Assembly: GCA_963737625.1 (NCBI GenBank)
Contig: CAVTTK010000002.1
Coordinates: 1,736,001 to 1,800,000 of the forward strand
Source: Bog-756 sp963737625
Lineage (GTDB): Bacteria; Actinomycetota; Acidimicrobiia; Acidimicrobiales; RAAP-2
Direction: 5' to 3'
Length of the DNA stretch: 64,000 nt
Below the pieces are notes generated by a model that saw only the letters and a list, made by a program, of their open reading frames with translations, was not told the origin of the DNA and ran no database searches. The position numbers were made by a program, and so were the translations under genes. The stretch's first letter is position 1. Each line of letters opens with the position of its first letter. Positions 35,722 to 44,471 of the stretch are shown here, one piece after another.

Positions 35722-36168
35722 TCAGCTCGGCCCTGGGGCCGAGGCCGGAGGATCCGAGTCCACCAGGACGAAGAGCAGCTCGGCCTGACAGGCCAGCTCC
35801 CCTCCCACCGTGGCCCGACCGGTGCCCTTACCGGCCCGGGCCGACATCCGTCCGAGCGTCACCTCGAGGTCCAGCCGGTCCCCCGGCACCACCTGGCGCC
35901 GGAACCGGGCCTTCTCGATCCCCCCGAAGAGCGGGAGCCGGCCGGCGTAGGCCGGATCGGCCAGAACGGCGACGCCGCCCAACTGGGCCAGGGCCTCGAC
36001 CATGAGCACTCCGGGGAGGGTGGGTCGACCGGGGAAGTGCCCGGCGAAGAACGCCTCGTCGCCGCTCAGCTGCCAGCTCCCCTTGGCCGACTGACCCGGC
36101 TCGACGACATCGAGCTGGGTGACGAACAGAAATGGGTCCCGGTGGGGCAGGTAGTCCTCGGCTCGCAC
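35722..36168 (-). CDS. fabZ: 3-hydroxyacyl-ACP dehydratase FabZ type
   Basis: A 148-residue hot-dog-fold dehydratase. The active site His44 and Glu58 lie in FAGHFPGRPTLPGVLMVEAL. FabZ dehydrates 3-hydroxyacyl-ACP during fatty acid elongation. The usual N-terminal LPHRDPFLFVTQLD is present. The start is a GTG 8 nt after a TAGCCT box. It is the first gene of a pair with xthA. Confidence 0.9.
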   Translation of the reverse strand: MRAEDYLPHRDPFLFVTQLDVVEPGQSAKGSWQLSGDEAFFAGHFPGRPTLPGVLMVEALAQLGGVAVLADPAYAGRLPLFGGIEKARFRRQVVPGDRLDLEVTLGRMSARAGKGTGRATVGGELACQAELLFVLVDSDPPASAPGPS

Positions 36169-36176
36169 GACCGCCG

Positions 36177-36182
36177 AGGCTA
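36177..36182 (-). promoter_or_regulatory. -10 box (TAGCCT) of leaderless fabZ promoter
   Basis: Minus-strand TAGCCT precedes the fabZ GTG by 8 nt, with no ribosome binding site. Confidence 0.42.
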
Positions 36183-36248
36183 CCGGTCGCGATGGGGTCG
36201 CGGGAGTGGGGTGTGGCGGGCGGGTCGATGGCCGGGGACGTCAGCGAA

Positions 36249-37517
36249 TCACTCCACCATGTCGGGCAGAGCCAACTCGGCCCGCCGACGGGCGGCGTCG
36301 AGGGACACCAGGGCGAACGTGCGTGTCTCGCCCTTGGTCAGGACCTGGCGGGCCTTGTTGGGCGGAGGATCTGCCAGCAGGCGCAGCGGCACGTGGCAGA
36401 GCATCCCGCCCACATCGATGTGGGCGCCGTGGGAGGTGAAGGCCACCACCGTGCCGTCAAAGGTGCTGCCCACCGGATGGTCGGCCACGAACCTGAGGAA
36501 GGTCAGCGGATCGTTGAGCGCCTCGCCCGGCGGGGCGGCGGGGGCCTGGCGTCGTCCGGTGTCGGAGGAGGCGTCGCCGGCCCCGGTGGACGCGGCGACC
36601 TTGGCTGCCTTGGCCGCCTTGGCCGTCTTCGTGGACTTGGCCGCCTTGGCCGGCTTGATGGCCGGCTCCGCCAACTCGGCCTTGGTGGCCTTGGCCGCCT
36701 TGGTGGCCTTGGCCGCCTTGGTGGCCTTGGCCGCCTTGGTGGACTTGGTGGCCCTGGCCGCCTTGGTGGTGCCTGTTGACTTGGTGGTCGTGGTGGCCTC
36801 GGCCGTCTCCGCGGCCTTGGTGGCCTTGCTCGCCTTGGTCGCCTTGGTGGCCCTAGCCGGCTTGGTAGCCGGCTCCGCCAGCTCGGCTTTGGTGGCCTTG
36901 GCCGCCTTGGTGGACTTGGTGGCCCTGGGCCTTGGTGGGCTTGACTTGGTGGCCCGCCCACCTCGTCGCGTCGTCGATTCGTCGGGATCCAGTTCGTTGC
37001 CGGGGCCGGCCGGCTCGGTATCGGTCGTCCGGGCGTCCCGGCGCGACTTGGAGGTCACCGACCTGCTCTTGGCCCCCCGCACCGGGGTCCTCGGGGTGAA
37101 GATCCACCCGACACCGGGCACGGGCTTCCCACCGATGAGGCGGCCGGGCTCGAACAGCCAGGGACGTTCGGCGTGGAACTCCTGGAACGAGTCGTTGGAC
37201 AGGACCAGTGCCCCCGACTTCTCGGCGATCCGCAGGATGAAGCCGTCCCCCCGCCCCACGGCCCCCGCCGGAGGGGCCACCATCTCGCCGTGCTCCACCG
37301 CCTGCTCGAAGTCCGGCACCTCCGAGGGGTCGATGCGGTGCCCGAAGGAGGCGTCGACCACCACGGTGACGTCCGAGCTGGTGAAGCCACGGTACTCCTC
37401 GAGGAAGGCCCGGATGGCCTCGTCGAGTTGGGCCAGGCTGGGGAGGCTGCGCCCTTCGGTGGCGATGTTGGAACCGTCGACGACGATGCGCCGGCGGTCG
37501 GGAAGGTCTTGTTCCAT
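36249..37517 (-). CDS. NYN/Zc3h12a-like ribonuclease - lysine-rich linker - S1-like RNA-binding protein
   Basis: Three parts in 422 residues. Residues 8-140 look like an NYN/PIN-type ribonuclease: RIVVDGSNIATEG with Asp14, VTVVVDASFGH, and GRGDGFILRIAEKSGALVLSND. Residues ~165-325 are a Lys/Ala/Thr tract of KATKA-like repeats with a duplicated block (TKAELAEPA). Residues ~345-422 resemble an S1-type OB fold (GSTFDGTVVAFTSHGAHIDV). I infer an RNA-cleaving or RNA-handling protein held on nucleic acid by the basic linker and S1 domain. The ATG at 37517 is preferred; a GTG at 37526 is possible. No ribosome binding site is clear. Confidence 0.72.
   Translation of the reverse strand: MEQDLPDRRRIVVDGSNIATEGRSLPSLAQLDEAIRAFLEEYRGFTSSDVTVVVDASFGHRIDPSEVPDFEQAVEHGEMVAPPAGAVGRGDGFILRIAEKSGALVLSNDSFQEFHAERPWLFEPGRLIGGKPVPGVGWIFTPRTPVRGAKSRSVTSKSRRDARTTDTEPAGPGNELDPDESTTRRGGRATKSSPPRPRATKSTKAAKATKAELAEPATKPARATKATKASKATKAAETAEATTTTKSTGTTKAARATKSTKAAKATKAAKATKAAKATKAELAEPAIKPAKAAKSTKTAKAAKAAKVAASTGAGDASSDTGRRQAPAAPPGEALNDPLTFLRFVADHPVGSTFDGTVVAFTSHGAHIDVGGMLCHVPLRLLADPPPNKARQVLTKGETRTFALVSLDAARRRAELALPDMVE
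36597..36940. repeat. Degenerate tandem repeats encoding the KATKA linker
   Basis: Short units such as ttggtggccttggccgcc recur about every 18 bases across 340 bp, with runs of near-identical copies at 36685-36760. A longer block encoding TKAELAEPA(T/I)KPA occurs twice, at about 36650-36690 and 36845-36890. Copy number here should be prone to slippage. Confidence 0.75.
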
Positions 37518-37700
37518 AGAAGGCACCAGTCAACCATCTGACCTGGACCCACCTGACCATACCCGCCGATTCCGGGCCATGACCCCGGTTCCGCGGGCCC
37601 GCACCAGGGTCGCGGTGGGCACCATGGGGCGTGCCGGGCGCGGGTCAGGCGGGGCCGCCGACCCGAATCGACCACCATCGAAGCGACGTTCCTCCCCCAG

Positions 37701-37706
37701 TAGGAT
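37701..37706 (+). promoter_or_regulatory. -10 box (TAGGAT) of leaderless M20 peptidase promoter
   Basis: TAGGAT ends 6 nt before the GTG at 37713. Confidence 0.5.
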
Positions 37707-37712
37707 CACGGC

Positions 37713-39059
37713 GTGGCCTCCGACGCCGTCCGCACCGACGAGGCCACCGACCTCCTCCGGCACCTCATCCGCAACCGGTGCGTCAACGACGGCACCGACG
37801 ATTCCGGCCACGAGCACCGGAGTGCCGACCTGCTGCGCTCCTACCTCGAAGGCTCCGGGGCCGACATCGAGACCTACGAGCCCCGGCCCGGTCGCACCTC
37901 ACTGGTGGCCAAGCTGGAGGGCACCGATCCATCGGCGCCCTCCCTCACCCTGCTCGGGCACACCGATGTGGTTCCGGCCAACCCTGACGACTGGAGCCGG
38001 GACCCCTTCGGTGCCGATCTGGTCGACGGGGAGGTGTGGGGACGTGGCGCCATCGACATGCTCAACCTCACCGCCACCATGGCCACCGGGTTCCGGCACC
38101 TGGCCACCAGCGGCTTCCGCCCGGCCGGCGGCCTGACCTACGTGGCCGTGGCCGACGAGGAGGCCCTCGGGACCCACGGCGCCCGGTGGCTGTGCCAGCA
38201 CGCGGCCGACGCCGTCCACTCCGACTATGTGATCACGGAGTCCGGTGGATTCCCCATGGGCGGAGCCGACGGCACGCCCCGGCTACCGGTGATCGTGGGC
38301 GAGAAGGGCGTGTTCTGGTGCCGCCTGGTGGTCACCGGCACCCCGGGTCACGGCAGTCAACCGCTGCGGACCGACAACGCCCTGGTCAAGGCAGCCCGCG
38401 TGGTGCGCCGCATCGACGAGTACCGGCCCCAGGCACAGCTGCACGAGGCCTGGACCCGCTTCGTCGAGGGCATCGGCTTCCCGCCCGAGCTGTCCGAGCC
38501 CCTCCTCGACCCGGAGCGCATCGACGACTTCTGCGACGGACTCCCCCTGGTGGGGCTGGCCCGACAGGCTCACGCCTGCACCCACACCACCATGGCCCCG
38601 ACGGTGATGCGGGCCGGGACCAAGCTCAACGTGATCCCCGACCGTGTCGAACTCGATGTGGACATCCGCACCCTGCCCGGGTGGGGCACCGACGACGTGG
38701 TGGCCATGCTCCGGGAGGTGATCGGAGATCTGGCTGACGACGTCACCATCGAAATCCGGTCCGAGCAGGTCTCGACGACCTCTCCCATCGATACGCCGCT
38801 GTGGGGCGCACTGGAGCGCGTCAGCCGCATCTTCTACCCCGGCGCCCGCACGGTGCCCTTCATGACCGTCGGGGCCACCGACGCACGCTTCCACCGGGCC
38901 CTGGGGGGCGTGGCCTACGGATTCGGCCTCCACAGCACCGCCATCAGCTTCGAGCAGTACGGGGCCATGTTCCACGGCATCGACGAGCGGGTGGACGTGG
39001 AGTCCCTCCGACTGTCGACCGAGATGTGGATCGCCCTGGCCCACGACTTCCTGGTCTGA
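37713..39059 (+). CDS. M20 family metallopeptidase
   Basis: A 448-residue zinc peptidase/deacylase of the ArgE/DapE/carboxypeptidase family. Metal motifs are GHTDVVPANPDDWSRDPF and DEEALGTHGA, and the dimerisation domain begins near VTGTPGHGSQPLRTDN. The C-terminal region HSTAISFEQYGAMFHGIDER supplies the last zinc ligand. It would release an amino acid from a small peptide or N-acylated amino acid in the cytoplasm; the substrate cannot be told. It is convergent with kgd, 33 bp away. Confidence 0.88.
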   Translation: MASDAVRTDEATDLLRHLIRNRCVNDGTDDSGHEHRSADLLRSYLEGSGADIETYEPRPGRTSLVAKLEGTDPSAPSLTLLGHTDVVPANPDDWSRDPFGADLVDGEVWGRGAIDMLNLTATMATGFRHLATSGFRPAGGLTYVAVADEEALGTHGARWLCQHAADAVHSDYVITESGGFPMGGADGTPRLPVIVGEKGVFWCRLVVTGTPGHGSQPLRTDNALVKAARVVRRIDEYRPQAQLHEAWTRFVEGIGFPPELSEPLLDPERIDDFCDGLPLVGLARQAHACTHTTMAPTVMRAGTKLNVIPDRVELDVDIRTLPGWGTDDVVAMLREVIGDLADDVTIEIRSEQVSTTSPIDTPLWGALERVSRIFYPGARTVPFMTVGATDARFHRALGGVAYGFGLHSTAISFEQYGAMFHGIDERVDVESLRLSTEMWIALAHDFLV

Positions 39060-39092
39060 GGGGAGGCCGGCCAGGAACTGCCCAGGGCCGGC

Positions 39093-42000
39093 TCAGCCGA
39101 CGGAGCGGGCCAACAGGTCGTCCTGTTCCAGCTTGTGCAGGGCGGCGCTGCCCGTGGCCGGACTGGCCGACTCGGCCCGGCTCACGTGGCGCAGGACGTG
39201 CGAGTTGCGCAACATCTTGTGCAGTCGCTGGTGGACGAAGTTCCACGCCCCCATGTTCTCGGGCTCCTCCTGCAGCCACACCACCTCCTCGGAGTGGGGA
39301 TAGCCCTTGAGGATCTCCGTGATGGTGGCCTTGGGCCACGGGTACAGCTGCTCCACGCGGACGACGGCCACCGCCCGTCCCGCCTCGCCCAGTTCGTCCC
39401 GGCGGGCCAGCGCGTCGTAGGCCACCTTGCCGGTGCACAGCACCACCCGCTCCACGGCCCGGCGGTCGAAGCTCTCGTCCCCGGCGGCCGGGTCGTCGAG
39501 TACCTCGAGGAACGACCCGGACGTGAAGGCCGCGACCGGGGAGCGGGCCTGGCGGGCCCGCAGGAGCGACTTCGGGGTGAACACCACCAGCGGCTTGCGG
39601 ACGGTCCCTTTGACCTGGGCTCTCAGGAGATGGAAGTACTGGGCCGCCGTGGTGGGCTCGGTCACCCGCAGGTTGCCCCGGGCGCACATGGTCAGGAACC
39701 GCTCGATGCGGGCCGAGGAGTGCTCGGGGCCCTGGCCCTCGTAGCCGTGGGGCAACAGCAGGACCAGGCCCGACTTCTGCCCCCACTTGTTCTCCGCCGC
39801 CACCAGGAAGTTGTCCACGATGATCTCGGCGCCGTTCCAGAAGTCGCCGAACTGGGCCTCCCAGGCCACCAGGTCGTCGAGGGCCACCACCGAGTACCCG
39901 TACTCGAAGCCCACGCAGGCGTACTCGGAGAGGAGCGAATCACGGATGGTGAACCGGCCCCCGTCGAGTCCGGCCAGCGGCACGTGCTCGGCGCCGGTGG
40001 TGTGGTCCACCAGCACGGCATGGCGTTGCGAGAAGGTCCCCCGCCGGGTGTCCTGACCGGTCAGCCTGACGTTGACCCCCTCCAACAGCAGCGAACCGAT
40101 GGCCAGGGACTCGCCGAGGGCCCAGTCGATCTCGCCGTCGGCCACCACCTTGTCCCGCTGCTCGAACTGGCGGGCCAGCTTGGGGTGGATGACGAAGCCG
40201 TCGGGCACCGTGCGCACCTCGTTGGCCAGGCGGGACAGCACCGAGGCGTCCACCCCGGTCTCGATGGGAGGGATCCACAGGTCGGGCACCACATAGGCGG
40301 GCAGGACCGGGGTCCGGCCCACCGACTGTGCCTGCTCGGCCTCCGCTTCGGCCTCCGCCCGGGTCTCGTCCAGGGCGGCCTGCAGGCGGGCGGAGAAGTC
40401 GTCGAGTGCCCCCTCGGCCTCCTCCAGCGAGATGTCCCCCCGGCGGACCAGGGACTCGGTGTAGAGCTTGCGCACCGAACGTTTGGCTTCGATCAGGGCA
40501 TACATGAGGGGCTGGGTGTAGCTGGGATCGTCGCCCTCGTTGTGGCCGTGCCGCCGGTAGCAGACCATGTCGATGACCACGTCCTTGTGGAAGGCCTGCC
40601 GGAAGCCGAAGGCCAGCCGGGCGGCGCGGGCGCAGGCCTCGGGGTCGTCACCGTTCACGTGGAAGATCGGGGCCTGGACCATCTTGGCCACGTCGGTGGG
40701 GTAGACCGACGTCCGGGCGGCCTCCGGCGCCGTGGTGAAGCCCAGCTGGTTGTTGATGACGATATGCACCGTCCCGCCGGTGCGGTAGCCGGCCAGGCCG
40801 GAGAGGTTGAGGGTCTCGGCCACCACGCCCTGGCCGGCGAAGGCGGCGTCACCGTGCAGGAGGATGGACAGCACGGGGAAGGGATCCCCCACCCCCTCCT
40901 CGAAGTCCGGCCCGCTCCCCCGCTCGCCCCCCAGGGCGTCCTGCTTGGCCCGGGCCATCCCCACCACCACCGGGTCCACCGCCTCCAGGTGTGAGGGGTT
41001 GGAGGCCATGGAGACGGGGATGGAGCCGCCAGTGCGGGCCACGAAGGTGCCACTGGCCCCCTTGTGGTACTTCACGTCGCCCGAGCCCTGCACGGAGTCG
41101 GGGTCGAGGTTGCCCTCGAACTCCTCGAAGATCTCGCCGTAGGACTTGCCCACGATGTTGGCCAGCACATTGAGCCGGCCCCGGTGGGCCATGCCCATGA
41201 CCGCCTCGTGGAGACCCTCCCGCACGGCCTCGTCCAGGATGGTGTCGAGGAGGACGATGGCCGACTCGGCGCCTTCGAGGCCGAACCGCTTCTGGCCCAC
41301 GTAGCGGGAGTGGAGGAACCGCTCGAACACCTCGGCGGCGTTCAGCCGCCCCAGGATGTGACGCTGCTCGTCGGGGGACAGGGCCGAGGGCACCCCTTCG
41401 AGGTGCTGCTGGATCCACCGCTTCTGGTCCGGGCTCTGGATGTGCATGTACTCCACGCCCAGGGTCCGGCAGTAGGCGTCGCGCAGGGTGTGGAGGATCT
41501 CGTCCAGCGTGGCCAGGTCCTGGCCGGCCAGTCCGTCGGTGACGAAGTGGCGGGGCAGGTCCCAGATGGTCAGCCCGTAGTGGAGGGGGTCGAGCTCGGG
41601 GTGGAGTTCGGGGGGCTCGGCGTCCAGCGGGTCGAGATGGGCGATGAGATGGCCGCGGACCCGGTACATGTTGATGAGTGTCTGGACGTGCACCTGCTTG
41701 ATCAGGCGCAGGTGGTCACCGGCGTCCTGGTCGTCGGCGGCGTTGACGTCCTGTTCCCACCGCGCCGGCTCGTAGGGGATGCCCAGGGACTCGAAGACCT
41801 CGTCGTAGAAGCCGTGCCGGCCCATGAGGCATTCGGACACGTGGGCCAGGAACAGGCCGGATTCGGCCCCCTGGATGATCCGGTGGTCGTAGGTGGAGGT
41901 GAGGGTGACGGTCTTGCCGATGCCCAGGTCGGCCAGCGTGCGGGGGTCGGCGGCCTCGAAGCCCGGGGGGAAGCCGAGGGCCCCGACCCCGACGATGAGC

Positions 42001-42902
42001 CCCTGTCCGGCCATCAGGCGGGGTACCGACTGCACCGTGCCCAGGGTCCCGGGGTTGGTGAGCGTGACGGTGGTGCCGGCGAAGTCGTCGGCCCCGATCT
42101 TGTTGGTGTGGATCTTGCGCACCAGCTCCTCATAGGCGCCGACGAAGGTCCGGAAGTCCAGGAGGTCCGCATCGGTGATGCACGGGACGAGCAGCGTCCG
42201 CTGGCCCGGCGACTTCTCCACGTCGACGGCCAGACCGAGGCCCACGTGTCGGTGACGGATGACCCCGGGGGTGCCCTTGCCGTCGACGTCCTCCACGAAG
42301 GTGGCGTTCATGGCCGGCACGGCCATCAGGCCCTTCACCACGGCGTAGCCGATCAGGTGGGTGAAGCTCACCTTTCCCCCGGTCGTCCGGAAGAGCTGGT
42401 TGTTGACGATGACCCGGTTGACCTCGAGCAGCTTGGCCGGCGCCACCCGCACACTGGTGGCCGTGGGCACCCCGAGGGACGCCTCCATGTTGACCACGAT
42501 GCGTCCAGCGGCACCGCGCAGAGGGGTGGCCATCTCGGGTTCCGGGGCGGGGACGGACCCGACGGCCGGCCTCGGGGTCTGGGCGGCGGGAGCGGTGGAG
42601 GAGGGGACGGCGATGGGAGCCGTGGCCGGTGCCGGGGCCGGCGGCTCCGTGACCGCAGGGATGGCCGCCGTGGCCGGGGCGCCGGTCGACGGCCCGGCCG
42701 GTGCCAGAGGAGCCGGGGCCCCGGCCGGCCGGTAGTCGGCGAAGAACTCGCGCCAGGAGTCCGAGACCGAGGTGGGATCGGCCAGGAACCGGTCGTACAT
42801 GTCCTCGACCAACCACGCATTCGGACCGAATGCTCCCGCCCCCGAGGCCCCGCGTTGCCCGACCGCTCCGCCGGAACCGTCTGCTTCGTCGCTGGCGCTC
42901 AT
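39093..42902 (-). CDS. kgd: Multifunctional 2-oxoglutarate decarboxylase/dehydrogenase (Kgd/SucA)
   Basis: A 1269-residue actinobacterial fusion. The N-terminal helical segment NAWLVEDMYDRFLADPTSV is followed by a Pro/Ala-rich linker (~50-130). Next is an E2-type acyltransferase domain with STYDHRIIQGAESGLFL near residue 339. The thiamine-diphosphate E1 part follows from ~370, with GMAHRGRLNVLANI and HGDAAFAGQGVVAETLNLS. It decarboxylates 2-oxoglutarate and feeds succinyl-CoA or succinate semialdehyde production, and lacks its own lipoyl domain. The ATG lies 9 nt after a TAGGCT box. Confidence 0.95.
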   Translation of the reverse strand: MSASDEADGSGGAVGQRGASGAGAFGPNAWLVEDMYDRFLADPTSVSDSWREFFADYRPAGAPAPLAPAGPSTGAPATAAIPAVTEPPAPAPATAPIAVPSSTAPAAQTPRPAVGSVPAPEPEMATPLRGAAGRIVVNMEASLGVPTATSVRVAPAKLLEVNRVIVNNQLFRTTGGKVSFTHLIGYAVVKGLMAVPAMNATFVEDVDGKGTPGVIRHRHVGLGLAVDVEKSPGQRTLLVPCITDADLLDFRTFVGAYEELVRKIHTNKIGADDFAGTTVTLTNPGTLGTVQSVPRLMAGQGLIVGVGALGFPPGFEAADPRTLADLGIGKTVTLTSTYDHRIIQGAESGLFLAHVSECLMGRHGFYDEVFESLGIPYEPARWEQDVNAADDQDAGDHLRLIKQVHVQTLINMYRVRGHLIAHLDPLDAEPPELHPELDPLHYGLTIWDLPRHFVTDGLAGQDLATLDEILHTLRDAYCRTLGVEYMHIQSPDQKRWIQQHLEGVPSALSPDEQRHILGRLNAAEVFERFLHSRYVGQKRFGLEGAESAIVLLDTILDEAVREGLHEAVMGMAHRGRLNVLANIVGKSYGEIFEEFEGNLDPDSVQGSGDVKYHKGASGTFVARTGGSIPVSMASNPSHLEAVDPVVVGMARAKQDALGGERGSGPDFEEGVGDPFPVLSILLHGDAAFAGQGVVAETLNLSGLAGYRTGGTVHIVINNQLGFTTAPEAARTSVYPTDVAKMVQAPIFHVNGDDPEACARAARLAFGFRQAFHKDVVIDMVCYRRHGHNEGDDPSYTQPLMYALIEAKRSVRKLYTESLVRRGDISLEEAEGALDDFSARLQAALDETRAEAEAEAEQAQSVGRTPVLPAYVVPDLWIPPIETGVDASVLSRLANEVRTVPDGFVIHPKLARQFEQRDKVVADGEIDWALGESLAIGSLLLEGVNVRLTGQDTRRGTFSQRHAVLVDHTTGAEHVPLAGLDGGRFTIRDSLLSEYACVGFEYGYSVVALDDLVAWEAQFGDFWNGAEIIVDNFLVAAENKWGQKSGLVLLLPHGYEGQGPEHSSARIERFLTMCARGNLRVTEPTTAAQYFHLLRAQVKGTVRKPLVVFTPKSLLRARQARSPVAAFTSGSFLEVLDDPAAGDESFDRRAVERVVLCTGKVAYDALARRDELGEAGRAVAVVRVEQLYPWPKATITEILKGYPHSEEVVWLQEEPENMGAWNFVHQRLHKMLRNSHVLRHVSRAESASPATGSAALHKLEQDDLLARSVG

Positions 42903-42911
42903 AGGCCACCC

Positions 42912-42917
42912 AGCCTA
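42912..42917 (-). promoter_or_regulatory. -10 box (TAGGCT) for kgd
   Basis: Minus-strand TAGGCT is 9 nt before the kgd ATG and would leave a leader of only a few bases. Confidence 0.38.
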
Positions 42918-42964
42918 CTGGGACGGGCCTCGAACAACGGTCTCCCGGACGGGCGTCCGCCGGG

Positions 42965-42991
42965 CCGAGGCGCCCGGTCCGGACGCCTCGG
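42965..42991 (-). terminator. Second hairpin downstream of the short HU gene
   Basis: CCGAGGCG pairs with CGCCTCGG, and inner CCGG pairs extend the stem. It lies between the HU gene and the kgd promoter on the same strand and has no T-run. Confidence 0.4.
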
Positions 42992-43006
42992 TCCACGGAC
43001 GCGACA

Positions 43007-43045
43007 GTGGGCCGTGATCCGGGTCACGCCCGGGTCACGGCCCAC
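43007..43045 (-). terminator. Long hairpin downstream of the short HU gene
   Basis: An 11-bp stem GTGGGCCGTGA/TCACGGCCCAC encloses a further CCGGG/CCCGG stem. It starts about 33 nt after the HU stop. It is the stronger of two tandem hairpins separating the HU gene from kgd. Confidence 0.5.
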
Positions 43046-43077
43046 CGACGCACCGCGCCTTTGGCGCAGCGGGTGGC

Positions 43078-43392
43078 CTACTTGGCCTTGGCGATCTTCG
43101 GGGCCGGGGCCTTCCCGTTCACGACGTTCTTGAACGATGCTCCGGCCGAGACCTTGGGACTCTTCGAGGCCTTGATCTTGATGGCCTCGCCGGTCTGCGG
43201 GTTGCGACCCGTGCGAGCGGCGCGGCTGGCCCGATCGAAGGTCAGAAAGCCGGTGATGACGACTTTCTCGCCTTTGGCCACATTGGCCACCACGACGTCT
43301 TCGATGCCGCTCAGCACAGCCGCCACATCCTTGGAGGTGTAGTCGGTGTGGGCGGCCACGGCCGCGATGAGATCGGTTTTGGTAAGGGGCAC
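43078..43392 (-). CDS. HU family DNA-binding protein (short form)
   Basis: A 104-residue HU protein: LTKTDLIAAVAAHTDYTSKDV, GEKVVITGFLTFDRASRAAR, GRNPQTGEAIKI and SAGASFKNVVNG, followed by a short Lys/Ala/Pro tail. It bends and compacts DNA. The GTG start has AGGAGAG upstream at good spacing, so the longer frame to 43431 is not used. A second, long-tailed HU is encoded at 53930-54631. Confidence 0.93.
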   Translation of the reverse strand: MPLTKTDLIAAVAAHTDYTSKDVAAVLSGIEDVVVANVAKGEKVVITGFLTFDRASRAARTGRNPQTGEAIKIKASKSPKVSAGASFKNVVNGKAPAPKIAKAK

Positions 43393-43628
43393 TGTCTCTC
43401 CTGTTCGTCTTTGGAAGCCACAACAATGCACGATCTGAGCGGGTCATGTGTGCATCCGGTGCCGATTCGCCCCGAATTCCGGGCGGTTCCCCGCCGGGGG
43501 GCCATGGCGACCCGGTGCCCGGAGAGGACGGACAGAAGCCGCCATGAGACCCGGGGCGGATGGGCATCGGTCCTCGTCAGGCACCCAGTATGGCGTCGGC
43601 ACGGGGCACCTGACAGTCTGGAACCACG

Positions 43629-44471
43629 ATGCCCGCAGCCCATCCGTTGGCCGTCACCGAACATCTTCCGGGTTCCGGGCCGGACAGCTCCCCGCTGGTG
43701 GTCCTGGTGCACGGGTCGCTCGACCGGGCGGCCAGCTTCGCCCGGGTGATCCGCCGCCTCGACGACCTCCACACCGTGGCCTACGACCGTCGCGGCTACC
43801 ACCGCTCCCGCCACGCCCTACCGCTCCACACCACGCTCGACGGCCATATCGACGACCTGCTGGCGGTGATCGACGGACGGCCGTCGGTGGTCGTCGGTCA
43901 CAGCTACGGCGGAGACGTCGCCCTCGGCGCCGCGGTGCGGGGTGGCGCAGAGGCCGGCATCGTCTCGGTGGTGGCCTACGAACCGCCCATGCCGTGGCTG
44001 GGGTCGTGGGCCCGTAGCCCGAACAGCCAAGCCGTCATGACCGGGTCGGAGGCCTCGGAAGGTTCGGCGGCGCCGGTGGCGGCCGACCATGCCAGCGCCG
44101 CGGAGGCGGCCGAACGGTTCTTCCGGAGAATGATGGGTGACGCGTCCTGGGACCGGCTGTCCGAGGCGGCCAAGGCCGAGCGCTGGGCCGACGGGCCGGC
44201 GCTGGAGGCCGAGCTGGCCGCCATCCGCACCCGTCGGGCCCCCTTCGACGTCACCACGCTGGCCGTGCCCGCCGTCTTCGGCCGCGGCGGCCGTTCGGCG
44301 CCCCGCCACCGCGACACCGTGGGCTGGTTGACCGAACACGTTCCCGACGGCGAGCTGGTGGAGATCGCCGGCGCCAGCCACGGTGCCCACCTCACCCACC
44401 CTGACGCCTTCGCCGCCATGGTGCGGTCGGCCGTGGCCCGGGCCGGGTACCCGGTGGGGTCGGTCCCATGA
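43629..44471 (+). CDS. Alpha/beta hydrolase
   Basis: A 280-residue alpha/beta hydrolase with VLVHGSLDRAASF, an arginine-rich AYDRRGYHRS strand loop, the nucleophile elbow VVGHSYGGDVALG and a C-terminal His in IAGASHGAHLTHP. The acid residue is less clear. Substrate unknown. Its stop overlaps the next start as ATGA, so it is co-translated with the epimerase-like gene. Confidence 0.86.
   Translation: MPAAHPLAVTEHLPGSGPDSSPLVVLVHGSLDRAASFARVIRRLDDLHTVAYDRRGYHRSRHALPLHTTLDGHIDDLLAVIDGRPSVVVGHSYGGDVALGAAVRGGAEAGIVSVVAYEPPMPWLGSWARSPNSQAVMTGSEASEGSAAPVAADHASAAEAAERFFRRMMGDASWDRLSEAAKAERWADGPALEAELAAIRTRRAPFDVTTLAVPAVFGRGGRSAPRHRDTVGWLTEHVPDGELVEIAGASHGAHLTHPDAFAAMVRSAVARAGYPVGSVP

Noticed and set aside
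39093..42902. Kgd domain fusion as something new
   Set aside because: The E2-E1 fusion is the normal actinobacterial form of this enzyme.
43078..43392. Lysine tail on the short HU protein as unusual
   Set aside because: Short basic tails are common in actinobacterial HU proteins.
43393..43628. Gene between the short HU and the alpha/beta hydrolase
   Set aside because: The frames are short, low-complexity and lack start signals; the region most likely holds only divergent promoters.
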